64,000 nucleotides of DNA from Flavobacteriaceae bacterium (GCA_018657955.1 JABHWD010000020.1:318891-382890); one strand, 5' to 3'. Positions 17,703 to 27,794 are shown, counted from the stretch's first letter. The notes: generated by a model not told the origin, from the sequence alone. Numbers and translations: made by a program.

Positions 17703-18913
17703 AAAAAATTAAATACTTTAATTATACTCTTAATACCTAATATTAGTGTTATTAATAACACGAAAAAAGAAATAAGATTATGCTTCCAATTATTAACATA
17801 TTTACCCAAAACATTATTATTATTAGCAATCAATATTAGAAAAAATGTAATTGTAGGTAATAGAATACCATTTGCCACTTGAGCAAATTTTATTATTTCT
17901 ATTGAATCAATATTTAATGAAGAACATACTACTCCAACAATAAGGACTATAAACCAAACCATTCTAAATCTAAGAGATTTTAGTTCTGTACTCCAATTTA
18001 AACACCCACAAGTTACATATGCTGCAGCAAGGGGTGCAGTAATTGCACTAGTCAAGCCAGCAGCAAACAATCCAAAAGAAATTAATTGCTTGGAAAAACT
18101 TCCGAAAACAGGCTCAAGACCTTTAGCTAAATCTACTGCCGAATTAAGCTGATCTAAACCTATGGATGTAGAAGAAATTATTATACATACAGATATTAAT
18201 CCACCAACAAGTACTGCTACTATGGTATCAATTTTTGCGTCTTTTAGCTCTTTTGGTGAATTCCATTTTTCTTTAGCCAGAGAGGCATGAAGAAATAAAT
18301 TATATGGGACAACAGTAGTCCCTATTAAACCTATAATGATCAAAATACTATTCTCAGGAAAGGTTGGAATAAAGAGACCGCTAAAAAATAATTTTAAATC
18401 TGGTCCTGTTTTAATTGCTGTCAATAAAAAAGCAAGGCTCATAAAAAGAACCAGCCCCATCAATATCTTTTCTAATAGCCTATTGTTTCCTAATAATAAA
18501 ATAACAAAAGCTATTAGCCCTATTATTAAGCTATAGGCATTATATACGCCAGCAAAATCTAAATTTCCAAATACTGCTTCTAAACCAAGAACACCACCAC
18601 TAATATTTCCAGCTTCATAAGCAATATTCCCAACTAGAATAGCTGAAAGAATTAAAATAATGGAAACTACTCTAATTGTTTTACTTCTGAATTGCGATAC
18701 TATTGCATTAGATAAAGAGCTTTGAGATATGACGCCAATCCTAACTGCAATTGTTTGTAGGAAAATTGTAATTACAATTGACAATAACAGAGCCCATAGT
18801 AAAGCAAAGCCAAACTGTGACCCAGCAATTGTACACATAGTTACAGTTCCTGGACCAATAAAAGCAGCTGCAATAACTGACCCTGGCCCAATATTTTTTA
18901 AATATTTCTTAAT
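17699..18913 (-). CDS. NRAMP-family transporter lacking canonical metal ligands (YcsG-like), non-ATG start likely
   Basis: The first ATG (18838) lies inside the first transmembrane helix. The conserved frame continues upstream as KKYLKNIGPGSVIAAAFIGP to an ATT codon at 18913, and an in-frame stop lies just before. I therefore extend the gene to 18913 (about 404 residues, ATT start 2 bp after the tilS stop); no ATG, GTG or TTG exists in that interval. About 11 membrane helices are seen. The helix-1 DPGN metal motif is replaced by GPGT, and the helix-6 MPH motif by VPY in GTTVVPYNLFLHAS. Classical Mn/Fe transport is unlikely. Placement at the head of pxpABC suggests import of a 5-oxoprolinase-related substrate or counter-ion. 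Confidence 0.75.
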   Translation of the reverse strand: MKKYLKNIGPGSVIAAAFIGPGTVTMCTIAGSQFGFALLWALLLSIVITIFLQTIAVRIGVISQSSLSNAIVSQFRSKTIRVVSIILILSAILVGNIAYEAGNISGGVLGLEAVFGNLDFAGVYNAYSLIIGLIAFVILLLGNNRLLEKILMGLVLFMSLAFLLTAIKTGPDLKLFFSGLFIPTFPENSILIIIGLIGTTVVPYNLFLHASLAKEKWNSPKELKDAKIDTIVAVLVGGLISVCIIISSTSIGLDQLNSAVDLAKGLEPVFGSFSKQLISFGLFAAGLTSAITAPLAAAYVTCGCLNWSTELKSLRFRMVWFIVLIVGVVCSSLNIDSIEIIKFAQVANGILLPTITFFLILIANNNNVLGKYVNNWKHNLISFFVLLITLILGIKSIIKVFNFL

Positions 18914-18915
18914 AC

Positions 18916-20229
18916 CTACCTAATTAATTCGATTTTTGTAATCTCTTTTGTCTTATCTGTAATAGAAAACCTATCATCTAATCTCATTCCTATTACCCAT
19001 ATAATCTTATTTTTAGATGTTTCCAATATTAGCACTTTATCTTTATCAAAAACAGATATTTTCTGATCTTTTAAGTATTTACTTACTTTTTTCTTTCCAT
19101 TCATACCAAATGGATAAAAATAGTCTCCAGATAATAAATTTCTAACCCTTAAAGGAAAATCTAGTTTAGCTGAATCTAAATAAATAGCATCTAAGTCTTC
19201 TTTAAAAATTTTTTCAGATTTACTTAATTTTATCTTACCAATTGAAATAGTTATTTCTTTTGACGATTTATTTATTAATAATGGTTTATTTTCTACCTCA
19301 CTGTTCTCTGCTAGTATCAAGTATTCTCTATCTTTTAACAACTTATGACTTTTAGAAATAATCTGTTTTCCGCTTTGAGAGTCTAATAAATCTCTAATAT
19401 CATTCCATTGAGTAAAATTATACTTTTTTAATAGCTCATAAAGATATGCTTCTATATTACTTACTTGCTTAATCTTATTAATTTTAAAATACACCTTTTC
19501 GTTCTTTTTAAATGAAACATCCTTAGTAAAATCATCAATTTTGTCTTTTATAATTGATTTGGATTGTTGCAACTTATCAATTGATTTAGAAAAGCTCTCT
19601 AATAAAGATGGATTAATATTTTTCAATTTTGGTAGAACTTCTAGCCTAATTTTATTTCTTAAATAATCCTGTTTTTTATTACTTGAATCTTCTCTCCAAC
19701 TAATTTTATTTTCTTTAGCGTAAGACAGGATTTTCTCTTTTGTAAAAATTAATAATGGTCGAAAAACCGTATCATTAACCTTAGGGATTCCTAGTAGTCC
19801 ATCAATTCCAGAACCTCTAGATAAATTAATTAAAAATGTTTCAAGACTGTCGTCTAAATGGTGAGCAGTATGAATATGATTGATATTTAATTCTTTTGAT
19901 AATTCTTGAAACCATGAATACCTTAATTCTCTAGCTACCATTTGAATTGATTTGTTATCATTCTCAGACAACTCTTTGGTATTAAAAGATTTTGTGTAAA
20001 ATTTAATATTATGTTTTATTGCTAAATCCCTTACAAAACTCTCATCTAAATCACTTTCTTTTTCTCTTAATTTAAAATTACAATGAGCTACAACAAAATT
20101 TAATTTTAATTTTAAGCATAGATGAAACAAGACAACACTGTCTACTCCTCCTGAAACTGCAATAATTAATTTACTAACTGATATAGAAGGAAAGTTCTTC
20201 TTTAAATGATTAAGAAATAATTTTTCCAT
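18916..20229 (-). CDS. tilS: tRNA(Ile)-lysidine synthase
   Basis: The 437-residue protein starts with an N-type ATP pyrophosphatase domain with PP-loop AVSGGVDSVVLFH (SGGVDS at 26-31). HTAHHLDDSLETFLINLSRGSGIDGL and WREDSSNKKQDYLRNKIR are further TilS hallmarks. The C-terminal substrate-binding domain includes FYPFGMNGKKKVSKYLKDQKI. It changes C34 of tRNA-Ile(CAU) to lysidine, an essential step for AUA decoding. It lies 30 bp downstream of lpdA. The NRAMP/pxp genes follow immediately on the same strand. Confidence 0.95.
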   Translation of the reverse strand: MEKLFLNHLKKNFPSISVSKLIIAVSGGVDSVVLFHLCLKLKLNFVVAHCNFKLREKESDLDESFVRDLAIKHNIKFYTKSFNTKELSENDNKSIQMVARELRYSWFQELSKELNINHIHTAHHLDDSLETFLINLSRGSGIDGLLGIPKVNDTVFRPLLIFTKEKILSYAKENKISWREDSSNKKQDYLRNKIRLEVLPKLKNINPSLLESFSKSIDKLQQSKSIIKDKIDDFTKDVSFKKNEKVYFKINKIKQVSNIEAYLYELLKKYNFTQWNDIRDLLDSQSGKQIISKSHKLLKDREYLILAENSEVENKPLLINKSSKEITISIGKIKLSKSEKIFKEDLDAIYLDSAKLDFPLRVRNLLSGDYFYPFGMNGKKKVSKYLKDQKISVFDKDKVLILETSKNKIIWVIGMRLDDRFSITDKTKEITKIELIR

Positions 20230-20259
20230 TATTTAACAATAAATATATGAAAACTGAAT

Positions 20260-21666
20260 CTATATATGTATAGGTCTATTTTCACTTGCTGAAAGTGCTG
20301 CCTCTTTTACAGCCTCAGAATAAGTCGGATGAGCATGAGAAATTCTAGCAATATCCTCTGCCGAAGCTTTAAACTCCATTGCAACTACAGCTTCAGATAT
20401 AAGATCAGCACATCTAGCACCAATCATATGAATTCCCAATATTTCATCTGATTTTTTATCTGCTAAGATTTTAACAAATCCATCTAAATCAGAACTTGCT
20501 CTACTTCTACCCAAAGCCCTCATTGGAAATTGACCAATTTTGTAATCTACATTGTTTGATTTCAGTTCTTCTTCAGTCTTTCCAACAGAAGCAACTTCAG
20601 GCCATGTATAAACAACCCCAGGAATCAAATTATAATCGATATGAGGTTTTTGTCCAGAAATAAATTCTGAGGCTAATATACCCTCTTCTTCTGCTTTATG
20701 CGCTAGCATAGCACCTCTAACTACATCTCCTATTGCATATATACTCTCAACTTTAGTTTGCATATTTTCATTTATTTCAATCTGACCTCTTTCATTTACA
20801 TCAAGACCTACTGCTTTTAAGTTTAATCCTTCTGTATAGGGTTTTCTTCCTATAGCAATTAGACAGTAGTCTCCTTGTAGACTAACCTCCTTTTCATTCT
20901 TATCATAGGCTAATACATTTACAAGGTTCCCGTTTCTAACTATAGAAGAAACCTTATGTGATAATAAAAGTTCCATTTTTTGCTTTTTAAATACTTTAGC
21001 AAGTTCCTTTGACAGACTAGAATCCATAGATGAAATTATTCTGTCTTGATACTCAATTATTGAAACCTTTGCGCCCAATCTACTATATACTTGTCCTAGT
21101 TCAAGCCCAATAACACCTCCTCCAACTACAATCAAATGTTTAGGAACTTCCTTTAAGCTAAGTGCTTCAGTTGAAGTAATAATTCTTTCTTTATCTATCT
21201 CAGCAAATGGAAGTTTAGAAGGCTTGCTTCCAGTAGCTATAATTATATTTTTAGAATTTATAGTTTCAACAACTTTTCCATTAACAATTAAATCAACGTT
21301 ATTATTGTCTTTAAATGAACCTATGCCATTAAATACTTTTATATCATTTTTTTTCATAAGGAAATCAATGCCTTTTGTAGTTTGATCTACCACAGCTTGT
21401 TTCCTTGCTATCATTTTAGATAAATCAAAATTAATCTCACCTTTAATATCAATTCCATGTTCTGGAAACTTTTTAATAGCATCTTCATAGTGATGAGATG
21501 AATCTAAAAGTGCTTTACTTGGGATACATCCAACGTTTAAACAAGTTCCTCCCATAGTAGAATATTTCTCTATGATAGCAGTTTTCATTCCTAGCTGCGA
21601 GCCTCTAATTGCGGCAACATATCCACCAGGGCCTGACCCAATAACCAATACATCATATGATTCCAT
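20260..21666 (-). CDS. lpdA: dihydrolipoyl dehydrogenase
   Basis: The 468-residue protein has the full flavoprotein disulfide reductase layout. The FAD-binding VIGSGPGGYVAAIRGSQLG is followed by the redox pair C42/C47 in GGTCLNVGCIPSK. The NAD-binding HLIVVGGGVIGLELG comes next, then YAIGDVVRGAMLAHKAEEEG, and the C-terminal His-Glu pair sits in HAHPTYSE. It regenerates lipoamide for the pyruvate and 2-oxoglutarate dehydrogenase complexes and glycine cleavage; other subunits are not in the window. A well-formed promoter lies just upstream. Confidence 0.97.
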   Translation of the reverse strand: MESYDVLVIGSGPGGYVAAIRGSQLGMKTAIIEKYSTMGGTCLNVGCIPSKALLDSSHHYEDAIKKFPEHGIDIKGEINFDLSKMIARKQAVVDQTTKGIDFLMKKNDIKVFNGIGSFKDNNNVDLIVNGKVVETINSKNIIIATGSKPSKLPFAEIDKERIITSTEALSLKEVPKHLIVVGGGVIGLELGQVYSRLGAKVSIIEYQDRIISSMDSSLSKELAKVFKKQKMELLLSHKVSSIVRNGNLVNVLAYDKNEKEVSLQGDYCLIAIGRKPYTEGLNLKAVGLDVNERGQIEINENMQTKVESIYAIGDVVRGAMLAHKAEEEGILASEFISGQKPHIDYNLIPGVVYTWPEVASVGKTEEELKSNNVDYKIGQFPMRALGRSRASSDLDGFVKILADKKSDEILGIHMIGARCADLISEAVVAMEFKASAEDIARISHAHPTYSEAVKEAALSASENRPIHI

Positions 21667-21690
21667 GAAAATTTTATTTTAAAGAATTAT

Positions 21691-21720
21691 CAAAAATACA
21701 AATGTTTTAAGTCTGATCAA
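21691..21720 (-). promoter_or_regulatory. Bacteroidota-type promoter for lpdA
   Basis: On the minus strand a TTG at 21720-21718 is followed after 19 bp by TATTTTTG (21698-21691), a perfect TAnnTTTG -7 box at the lineage-typical spacing. It is 25 bp from the lpdA ATG, leaving a short leader. Confidence 0.6.
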
Positions 21721-21812
21721 TGAAAATTTTCTGATTAATATTTTTCATTTTAATCTAAATATAATTTTAATCCATATATTGTCTAAACCGATAAAAATCT
21801 GGTTTATAATTC

Positions 21813-23255
21813 ATGCTTGATTCAAAAAATGAAATTTCACTAGCTAAAGCTCTAACACCTATATGTGTTTTAATTTCTTTATTAGCATATAACATAGTAG
21901 TATATGAAGATAAAGATTGGTTTGGGGAGAACACTTATCAGATAATATTATTATTAGGTGCTTCTTTAGCATCAGTTATGGGCTTAATTGATAGAGTCTC
22001 AGCTATTCACATATTAAAAAAAATCTATTTAAGTATTAAAAGCATTGCAATACCAATAGTTATTTTACTTCTAGTAGGTGCATTAGCGGGAACTTGGAAA
22101 GTTAGTGGAGTTATTCCCGCTATGGTTTACTATGGATTGAATCTAATTAATCCAACAGTATTTTTACCTCTAACATTAATTGTAACTGCAATTGTTTCTC
22201 TAACAACTGGAAGTTCATATACGACTTCTGCTACTGTAGGAATTGCATTAGTTGCTGTTGGAACTGCATTTAATATATCACCAGGAATGACCGCAGGTGC
22301 TGTAATTTCTGGAGCGTATTTTGGTGACAAAATGTCTCCACTAAGCGATACAACAAACCTAGCACCAGCAATGGCAGGAGGTGATCTATATACCCATATA
22401 AAATACATGACACTCACCACTGTCCCTACATTTATTTTTACATTCATAGTTTTCTGCATAATTAGCTTAAATATTGATACTTCTGGAATTGGAGATATGT
22501 CTAGTATTTTAACTTTATCAGATACAATATCAAATGATTTTTATATTTCTCCTATATTATTTCTTGTTCCAGTTTTAGTAATTATTCTTGCATTCTTAAA
22601 AGTTAGACCAGTTATAGCCCTTTCATCTGGAATTCTTTTAGCGTTAGTTTTTGCCTTAATTTTTCAACAAAACATATTAAACCTTATAGATCCATCGGAT
22701 TATACTGCAGTTTTTAATTCTGTTTTTTTAGACACTGAAATACCAACTAATAACGATAGAATTGTAAGATTATATAACTCTGGAGGAATGAAAGGCATGC
22801 TATGGACAATAAACCTAACAATTTGTGCAATGATTTTTGGAGGATCAATGGATGCAATTGGTGCATTATCAAAAATTACTAGCGCTCTATTAGATAGGGC
22901 AAAAAATATCTTTGGCTTATTTGTAAGCACTGTAATTAGTTGCTTAGGTATAAATATAGCTGCATCTGATCAGTATCTTGCTATAGTAATCCCTGGAAAA
23001 ATGTTTAAAGATGCATACAAAGAAAGAGGATTAGCTCCCGAAAATCTCAGTCGAACTTTAGAAGACTCTGGAACAGTAACATCTGCATTGATTCCTTGGA
23101 ATACTTGTGGAGCATACCATTATGGTGTTTTAGGAGTTAGTGTTTCTGAATATTTTATCTATGCAATATTTAATTGGTTGAGTCCAATAATGACTTTAAT
23201 TTATGCAGGGTTTTCTATAAAAATTAGAACCATCATTAATGCTAAAACTTTATGA
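21813..23255 (+). CDS. nhaC: NhaC family Na+/H+ antiporter
   Basis: The 480-residue protein has about 11-12 hydrophobic helices. Family stretches include AGTWKVSGVIPAMVYYGL, LTTGSSYTTSATVGIALVAVG and GAYFGDKMSPLSDTTNLAPA, the last being the best-known NhaC motif with conserved Asp residues for ion binding. ALIPWNTCGAYHYGVLG near the C-terminus is also typical. It exchanges external protons for internal sodium across the inner membrane, useful for a marine organism. It is divergent from lpdA and followed by ftsK 62 bp later. Confidence 0.92.
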   Translation: MLDSKNEISLAKALTPICVLISLLAYNIVVYEDKDWFGENTYQIILLLGASLASVMGLIDRVSAIHILKKIYLSIKSIAIPIVILLLVGALAGTWKVSGVIPAMVYYGLNLINPTVFLPLTLIVTAIVSLTTGSSYTTSATVGIALVAVGTAFNISPGMTAGAVISGAYFGDKMSPLSDTTNLAPAMAGGDLYTHIKYMTLTTVPTFIFTFIVFCIISLNIDTSGIGDMSSILTLSDTISNDFYISPILFLVPVLVIILAFLKVRPVIALSSGILLALVFALIFQQNILNLIDPSDYTAVFNSVFLDTEIPTNNDRIVRLYNSGGMKGMLWTINLTICAMIFGGSMDAIGALSKITSALLDRAKNIFGLFVSTVISCLGINIAASDQYLAIVIPGKMFKDAYKERGLAPENLSRTLEDSGTVTSALIPWNTCGAYHYGVLGVSVSEYFIYAIFNWLSPIMTLIYAGFSIKIRTIINAKTL

Positions 23256-23317
23256 TATAATTACTCTTGTTTTATCAAAGATTATTAACTTGCGTTTTTT
23301 GTTCCTATCTTTAATTC

Positions 23318-25678
23318 ATGGCTAAAGTGAATAGTAAAAAAAATAAATTTTCCTTTTCATTAAAAAGAGAAAAAAAACAGCTGTCAAGTTCACAAAAATT
23401 GTTTTATGGCAGCTCACTGATAATATTATCCTTAATATTTATTATTTCATTCACATCATACTTTTTTTCTGGCCATATTGATCAAAGCTCACTTTTTGAA
23501 TTATCAAATAGAGATATTGTATCTGAAAATTGGATGAATAAACTTGGTGCTCTTCTAAGCCATTTTTTCATTTATCAAGGATTTGGAATTTCTTCATATA
23601 TATTGAGTTTACTTATTTTATTATCTGGACTTCATATCCTTTTAGAGATAAAAAATAGAAAACTTATAAAAAACTGGCTTTGGGGTTTTTATCTAATGAT
23701 ATATGGATCTGTCTTTTTTGCATTAATAGATAGCTCAGGTAACTATTCTGGTGTAATTGGCTATGAAATTAATAATCTATTAACTGATTATATTGGTGTA
23801 ATTGGAACATCATTCTTGTTATTTTTATTGGCTATGCTCTACCTAACAATTAGATTAAATTTAAGATTAGAGCATATTTATAAATTTAATTTTCTTTTAA
23901 GAAAGATTGCCTCAACCTTTAAAAGAAAACAGAAAATAGTTAGTGATGAAATTGAGGATTCTTCAAATTTAGAAAGCGAAATCGAGATAGCTAATGAAAA
24001 GACAGATACTGAAACTAAAGATGAGATAATTAATCAAGATACAGCGGATGAAATTAGTAAAGAGGTTCCTGCTGAAAAGCCTAAAATAAAAGATGAAATT
24101 GATATTGAAGTTGAAAAGATTATTGAAGAGAAATCTGAGACCGACAATCTTTCTGATAAACTAGTTAAAAATTTTGGTCTTTTTGATCCTAAGCTAGAGC
24201 TTGCAAATTTTCAATTCCCTTCATTAGATATTTTAAAGAAATATGATAGTGAAAAAATAAATATAGATAAGCAAGAGCTTGAAGAAAATAAAGATAAGAT
24301 TGTTGAAACATTAGGGAACTATAACATTAGTATTTCTAGTATTAAAGCAACCGTTGGCCCAACGGTTACTTTATACGAAATAATTCCAGATGCAGGAATA
24401 AGAATATCAAAAATTAAAAATCTAGAAGATGATATAGCTCTATCCTTGTCAGCTCTTGGAATTAGAATTATTGCTCCAATTCCTGGAAGAGGAACTATTG
24501 GAATAGAAGTTCCAAATAAAAATTCAACAATTGTTTCAATGCATTCTGTAATATCTTCAGAAAAATTTCAGCAATCTGAAATGGAACTTCCTATTGCTAT
24601 TGGCAAAACTATTAGTAATGAGACTTTGGTTGTAGATCTAGTTAAAATGCCTCATCTACTTATGGCTGGAGCCACAGGACAAGGTAAATCTGTAGGACTA
24701 AATGCTGTTTTAACTTCATTATTATATAAAAAACATCCTGCAGAAGTTAAATTTGTTCTAGTAGATCCAAAAAAGGTAGAACTTACCTTATTTAATAAAA
24801 TTGAAAGACATTATTTAGCAAAACTACCTGACTCTGAAGATGCTATAATAACAGATAATAAAAAAGTTATCTATACCCTAAATTCATTATGCATTGAAAT
24901 GGATAACAGATATGAATTATTAAAAAATGCATCTTGTAGAAATATTGTTGAGTACAATAAAAAATTTAAGGCAAGAAAATTAAATCCAAATGATGGACAT
25001 CAATACCTTCCTTATATAGTTCTTGTTATTGATGAATTTGCTGATTTGATCATGACTGCTGGAAAAGAAGTAGAAACTCCTATAGCTAGACTAGCTCAAT
25101 TAGCAAGGGCTATTGGTATACATTTAATAATTGCTACTCAAAGACCTTCTGTAAATGTAATTACAGGTGTAATTAAAGCAAATTTCCCAGCAAGAATTGC
25201 CTTTAGAGTAACTTCTAAAATTGACTCAAGGACTATTCTGGATAGCTCTGGGGCAGATCAGCTAATTGGACGTGGTGATATGCTGTTCACACAAGGAAAT
25301 GCGATTATAAGACTTCAGTGTGCTTTTGTTGATACTGATGAGATAGAAAAATTAACTGACTATATAGGATCACAGAAAGCATATGCTAGTGCACACAACC
25401 TTCCAGAATATGTTGGAGAAGAGAGTGGCACAAATCTTGATATAGATAAAGAAGATAGAGATGTGTTATTTAGAGACGCTGCTGAAGTAATTGTAATTGC
25501 CCAGCAAGGATCTGCATCACTTTTGCAAAGAAAACTTAAATTGGGGTATAATAGAGCTGGTAGGCTTATTGATCAACTTGAAGCTGCTGGAATTGTTGGG
25601 CCATTTGAAGGAAGTAAAGCGCGACAAGTTTTAATAACAGATCTTCAATCATTAGAAAAATATTTTGAAAATGAATAA
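23318..25678 (+). CDS. ftsK: DNA translocase FtsK
   Basis: This 786-residue protein has an N-terminal membrane domain with four or five helices (about residues 25-190), then an acidic Glu/Lys-rich linker (about 200-280). The motor has Walker A GATGQGKSVGLN at about 450 and Walker B YIVLVIDEFADLIM. The winged-helix gamma domain at the C-terminus (LLQRKLKLGYNRAGRLIDQLE) reads KOPS-like sequences. It pumps chromosome ends through the septum during division. The stop overlaps the start of the LolA-like gene, so the two are coupled. Confidence 0.96.
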   Translation: MAKVNSKKNKFSFSLKREKKQLSSSQKLFYGSSLIILSLIFIISFTSYFFSGHIDQSSLFELSNRDIVSENWMNKLGALLSHFFIYQGFGISSYILSLLILLSGLHILLEIKNRKLIKNWLWGFYLMIYGSVFFALIDSSGNYSGVIGYEINNLLTDYIGVIGTSFLLFLLAMLYLTIRLNLRLEHIYKFNFLLRKIASTFKRKQKIVSDEIEDSSNLESEIEIANEKTDTETKDEIINQDTADEISKEVPAEKPKIKDEIDIEVEKIIEEKSETDNLSDKLVKNFGLFDPKLELANFQFPSLDILKKYDSEKINIDKQELEENKDKIVETLGNYNISISSIKATVGPTVTLYEIIPDAGIRISKIKNLEDDIALSLSALGIRIIAPIPGRGTIGIEVPNKNSTIVSMHSVISSEKFQQSEMELPIAIGKTISNETLVVDLVKMPHLLMAGATGQGKSVGLNAVLTSLLYKKHPAEVKFVLVDPKKVELTLFNKIERHYLAKLPDSEDAIITDNKKVIYTLNSLCIEMDNRYELLKNASCRNIVEYNKKFKARKLNPNDGHQYLPYIVLVIDEFADLIMTAGKEVETPIARLAQLARAIGIHLIIATQRPSVNVITGVIKANFPARIAFRVTSKIDSRTILDSSGADQLIGRGDMLFTQGNAIIRLQCAFVDTDEIEKLTDYIGSQKAYASAHNLPEYVGEESGTNLDIDKEDRDVLFRDAAEVIVIAQQGSASLLQRKLKLGYNRAGRLIDQLEAAGIVGPFEGSKARQVLITDLQSLEKYFENE

Positions 25679-26336
25679 ATATTATACCATAAAAAAAATT
25701 ACACTTCTATTTATTATAATTATCCTATCAAATAATATAATAATAAGTCAGAATTCTGAAGAAGCAGTAAAATTATTAAACAAAGTTTCTGAAAACATAA
25801 AAAGCTATGATAATATATATATTAATTATACTTATACGCTTTTTAATTTAGAAGAGGATATCAATCAAATTAACAAGGGGAGTTTTGTTACTGAAGATGA
25901 TAAATGGAAATTTGTTATGTTGGATGTGACTAGAATTTTTGATGGAGACAAGCTATACACAATTATCCCAGATGACGAAGAAGTTACTATCTCAACTCAA
26001 AACCCAGATGATGAAAGCACAATAACTCCTAACAAAATGCTCTACTTTTATGAGGAAGGATATAATTTTGAGATGGATATAGTTCAATATGTTGGAAGAA
26101 AAAAAATTCAATATGTCAAATTAATACCAATGGATTCAGATGCTGAAATTAAATACATCTTAATGGGAATTGACGTTGAATTTAATCAAATTTATAAAGT
26201 AATTGAAACAGGTATAAATGACACACAAACAACAATTGCTATAATTGATTTTGAGGTAAATCTACCTCTTGAGGAATCTTTATTTGTTTTTGATAAAGAA
26301 AAATATAACGATTACTATATGAATATTCTTGATTAA
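25671..26336 (+). CDS. LolA-like outer-membrane lipoprotein carrier protein
   Basis: The ATG at 25671 overlaps the end of ftsK by 8 bp and gives 221 residues; a TTG two codons earlier is less likely. A signal peptide (about residues 1-27, IIIILSNNIIISQ) is followed by the LolA-like beta structure, with the strand INKGSFVTEDDKWKFVM and the ...FDGDKLYTIIPDDEEVTIS segment. LolA carries lipoproteins across the periplasm to the outer membrane. The gene order ftsK-lolA-lptF/G is one I recall as common in Bacteroidota, which supports the call. Sequence divergence makes substrate range uncertain. Confidence 0.8.
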   Translation: MNKYYTIKKITLLFIIIILSNNIIISQNSEEAVKLLNKVSENIKSYDNIYINYTYTLFNLEEDINQINKGSFVTEDDKWKFVMLDVTRIFDGDKLYTIIPDDEEVTISTQNPDDESTITPNKMLYFYEEGYNFEMDIVQYVGRKKIQYVKLIPMDSDAEIKYILMGIDVEFNQIYKVIETGINDTQTTIAIIDFEVNLPLEESLFVFDKEKYNDYYMNILD

Positions 26337-26344
26337 AACTATCA

Positions 26345-27757
26345 TTGAAATTAATAGATCAATACATATTTAAAACCTATTTAAGAACATTACTTACTGC
26401 ATTTTGCATTTTAATGTTAATATTCCTTTTTCAATCAGTTTGGATGTATATTACTGAGCTTGCTGGAAAAGATCTTGAACTTGATGTAATTCTTAAATTT
26501 TTATCATATGTTTCTCCTAGACTTGTAGTTTTAGTTTTACCACTAGCTATTTTGCTTTCTAGTATTATGGTGTTTGGTCGACTATCTGAAAACTCTGAAT
26601 TTGCTGCGATGAAATCTAGTGGATTATCGCTTCAAAGAATTATGAGAAGTTTAATCTATTTTACTCTTTTTCTAGGAGTTGTTATTTTCTTTTTTTCAAA
26701 CAATGTAGTTACGGCAGCAGAATTTAGCTTTCTTAACCTTAGAAAGAATATATCAAAAGTAAAACCTACTATGGCTATTGCAGAAGGTCAGTTTAGTGAA
26801 ATTGGAGATATAAATATTAAAGTTGAAGACAAATATGGAAATAGAGGCCAATATCTTACCGATGTAATCATTCATCAGAAAAAAAATAAACTTGGAAATT
26901 ATACAGTAATAAAATCAAAAACAGGTGAAATCACTAGTGAAGCTGATTCAGATATTTTACAATTAAAACTATATGATGGAAATTATTACGATGAAGTTAT
27001 TACTAAGGACTATAGGGCTAATAAATCAAATCCATTTGTGAAAAGCTATTTTAAAGAATATATGCTGAATATTGATCTTTCATTAATAAATGATGTAGAC
27101 TTTAACCAAGAAGGGAGTGCAAATAGATATTCTATGCTAAATGTAAGAGACCTAAATACAACTATTGATTCATTAGTAATTAAGAGAAAGAAAGATTACG
27201 AGGCAATTGCTACAAAGATGCATAATCGATCTAATGCAAAATCCTTAAATAATAACATTAATCCTGTAGAAGATGAATTTGAAGGAGAAAATGTATATGA
27301 TATGTTTAAACCACAAAAACAAAAACAGCTTTTTGATCTAGGAATTAGTTCAGTTAACAGCACAATAAGCATACTAAAATCAAATATGTTAATACAAGCT
27401 AGAAGGGAAAAAAATATAAATAAACATTTCATGTCACTTCATGATAAGTTTGCCCTTAGTTTTGCATGTATAATTCTTTTCTTTATTGGCGCACCACTGG
27501 GGGCAATTATAAGAAAAGGAGGTTATGGGTTTCCTGTGGTTATTTCACTTATTCTATTTCTAACTTATCACTTTGTAGGAGTTTTTTCTAAAAACCTTGC
27601 TGAGGATACTAGCATTAGCCCCATACTTGCTAGCTGGCTCTCTACAATAATTATGTTTCCTATTAGTGTTTACCTAACCAATAGAGCTACAAAAGATAGA
27701 GGCATTCTTAACATTAGTGAAATAACTGAAAAATTCTTACAATATTTTAAGAGATAA
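26345..27757 (+). CDS. LptF/LptG family lipopolysaccharide export permease
   Basis: The 470-residue protein starts with TTG, encoding the conserved family start KLIDQYIFKTYLRTLLTAF; the next ATG would cut into helix 1. Three helices lie at the N-terminus, then a periplasmic beta-jellyroll domain (about 135-340, with a Asn/Lys-rich insertion), then three helices at the C-terminus (LSFACIILFFIGAPLGAIIRKGG is the signature). With LptB and a partner permease it extracts LPS from the inner membrane. It begins 8 bp after the LolA-like gene, in an envelope-biogenesis operon. Confidence 0.9.
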   Translation: MKLIDQYIFKTYLRTLLTAFCILMLIFLFQSVWMYITELAGKDLELDVILKFLSYVSPRLVVLVLPLAILLSSIMVFGRLSENSEFAAMKSSGLSLQRIMRSLIYFTLFLGVVIFFFSNNVVTAAEFSFLNLRKNISKVKPTMAIAEGQFSEIGDINIKVEDKYGNRGQYLTDVIIHQKKNKLGNYTVIKSKTGEITSEADSDILQLKLYDGNYYDEVITKDYRANKSNPFVKSYFKEYMLNIDLSLINDVDFNQEGSANRYSMLNVRDLNTTIDSLVIKRKKDYEAIATKMHNRSNAKSLNNNINPVEDEFEGENVYDMFKPQKQKQLFDLGISSVNSTISILKSNMLIQARREKNINKHFMSLHDKFALSFACIILFFIGAPLGAIIRKGGYGFPVVISLILFLTYHFVGVFSKNLAEDTSISPILASWLSTIIMFPISVYLTNRATKDRGILNISEITEKFLQYFKR

Positions 27758-27762
27758 TTAGG

Positions 27763-27794
27763 TTTTAATATGTTGATTTAATGCGATATATTTG
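27763..27794 (+). promoter_or_regulatory. Bacteroidota-type promoter for ribBA
   Basis: A perfect TAnnTTTG -7 box (TATATTTG, 27787-27794) lies 22 bp before the ribBA ATG. A TTTT element 20 bp upstream could be the -33 box. No FMN riboswitch is seen in the 58-bp gap. Confidence 0.5.

Noticed and set aside
18836-18838. ATG at 18838 as start of the NRAMP-like transporter
   Set aside because: It would remove the first half of transmembrane helix 1, which is conserved upstream in the same frame.
22130-22459. Minus-strand open frame of 109 codons within nhaC
   Set aside because: The plus strand encodes conserved NhaC motifs over the same bases.
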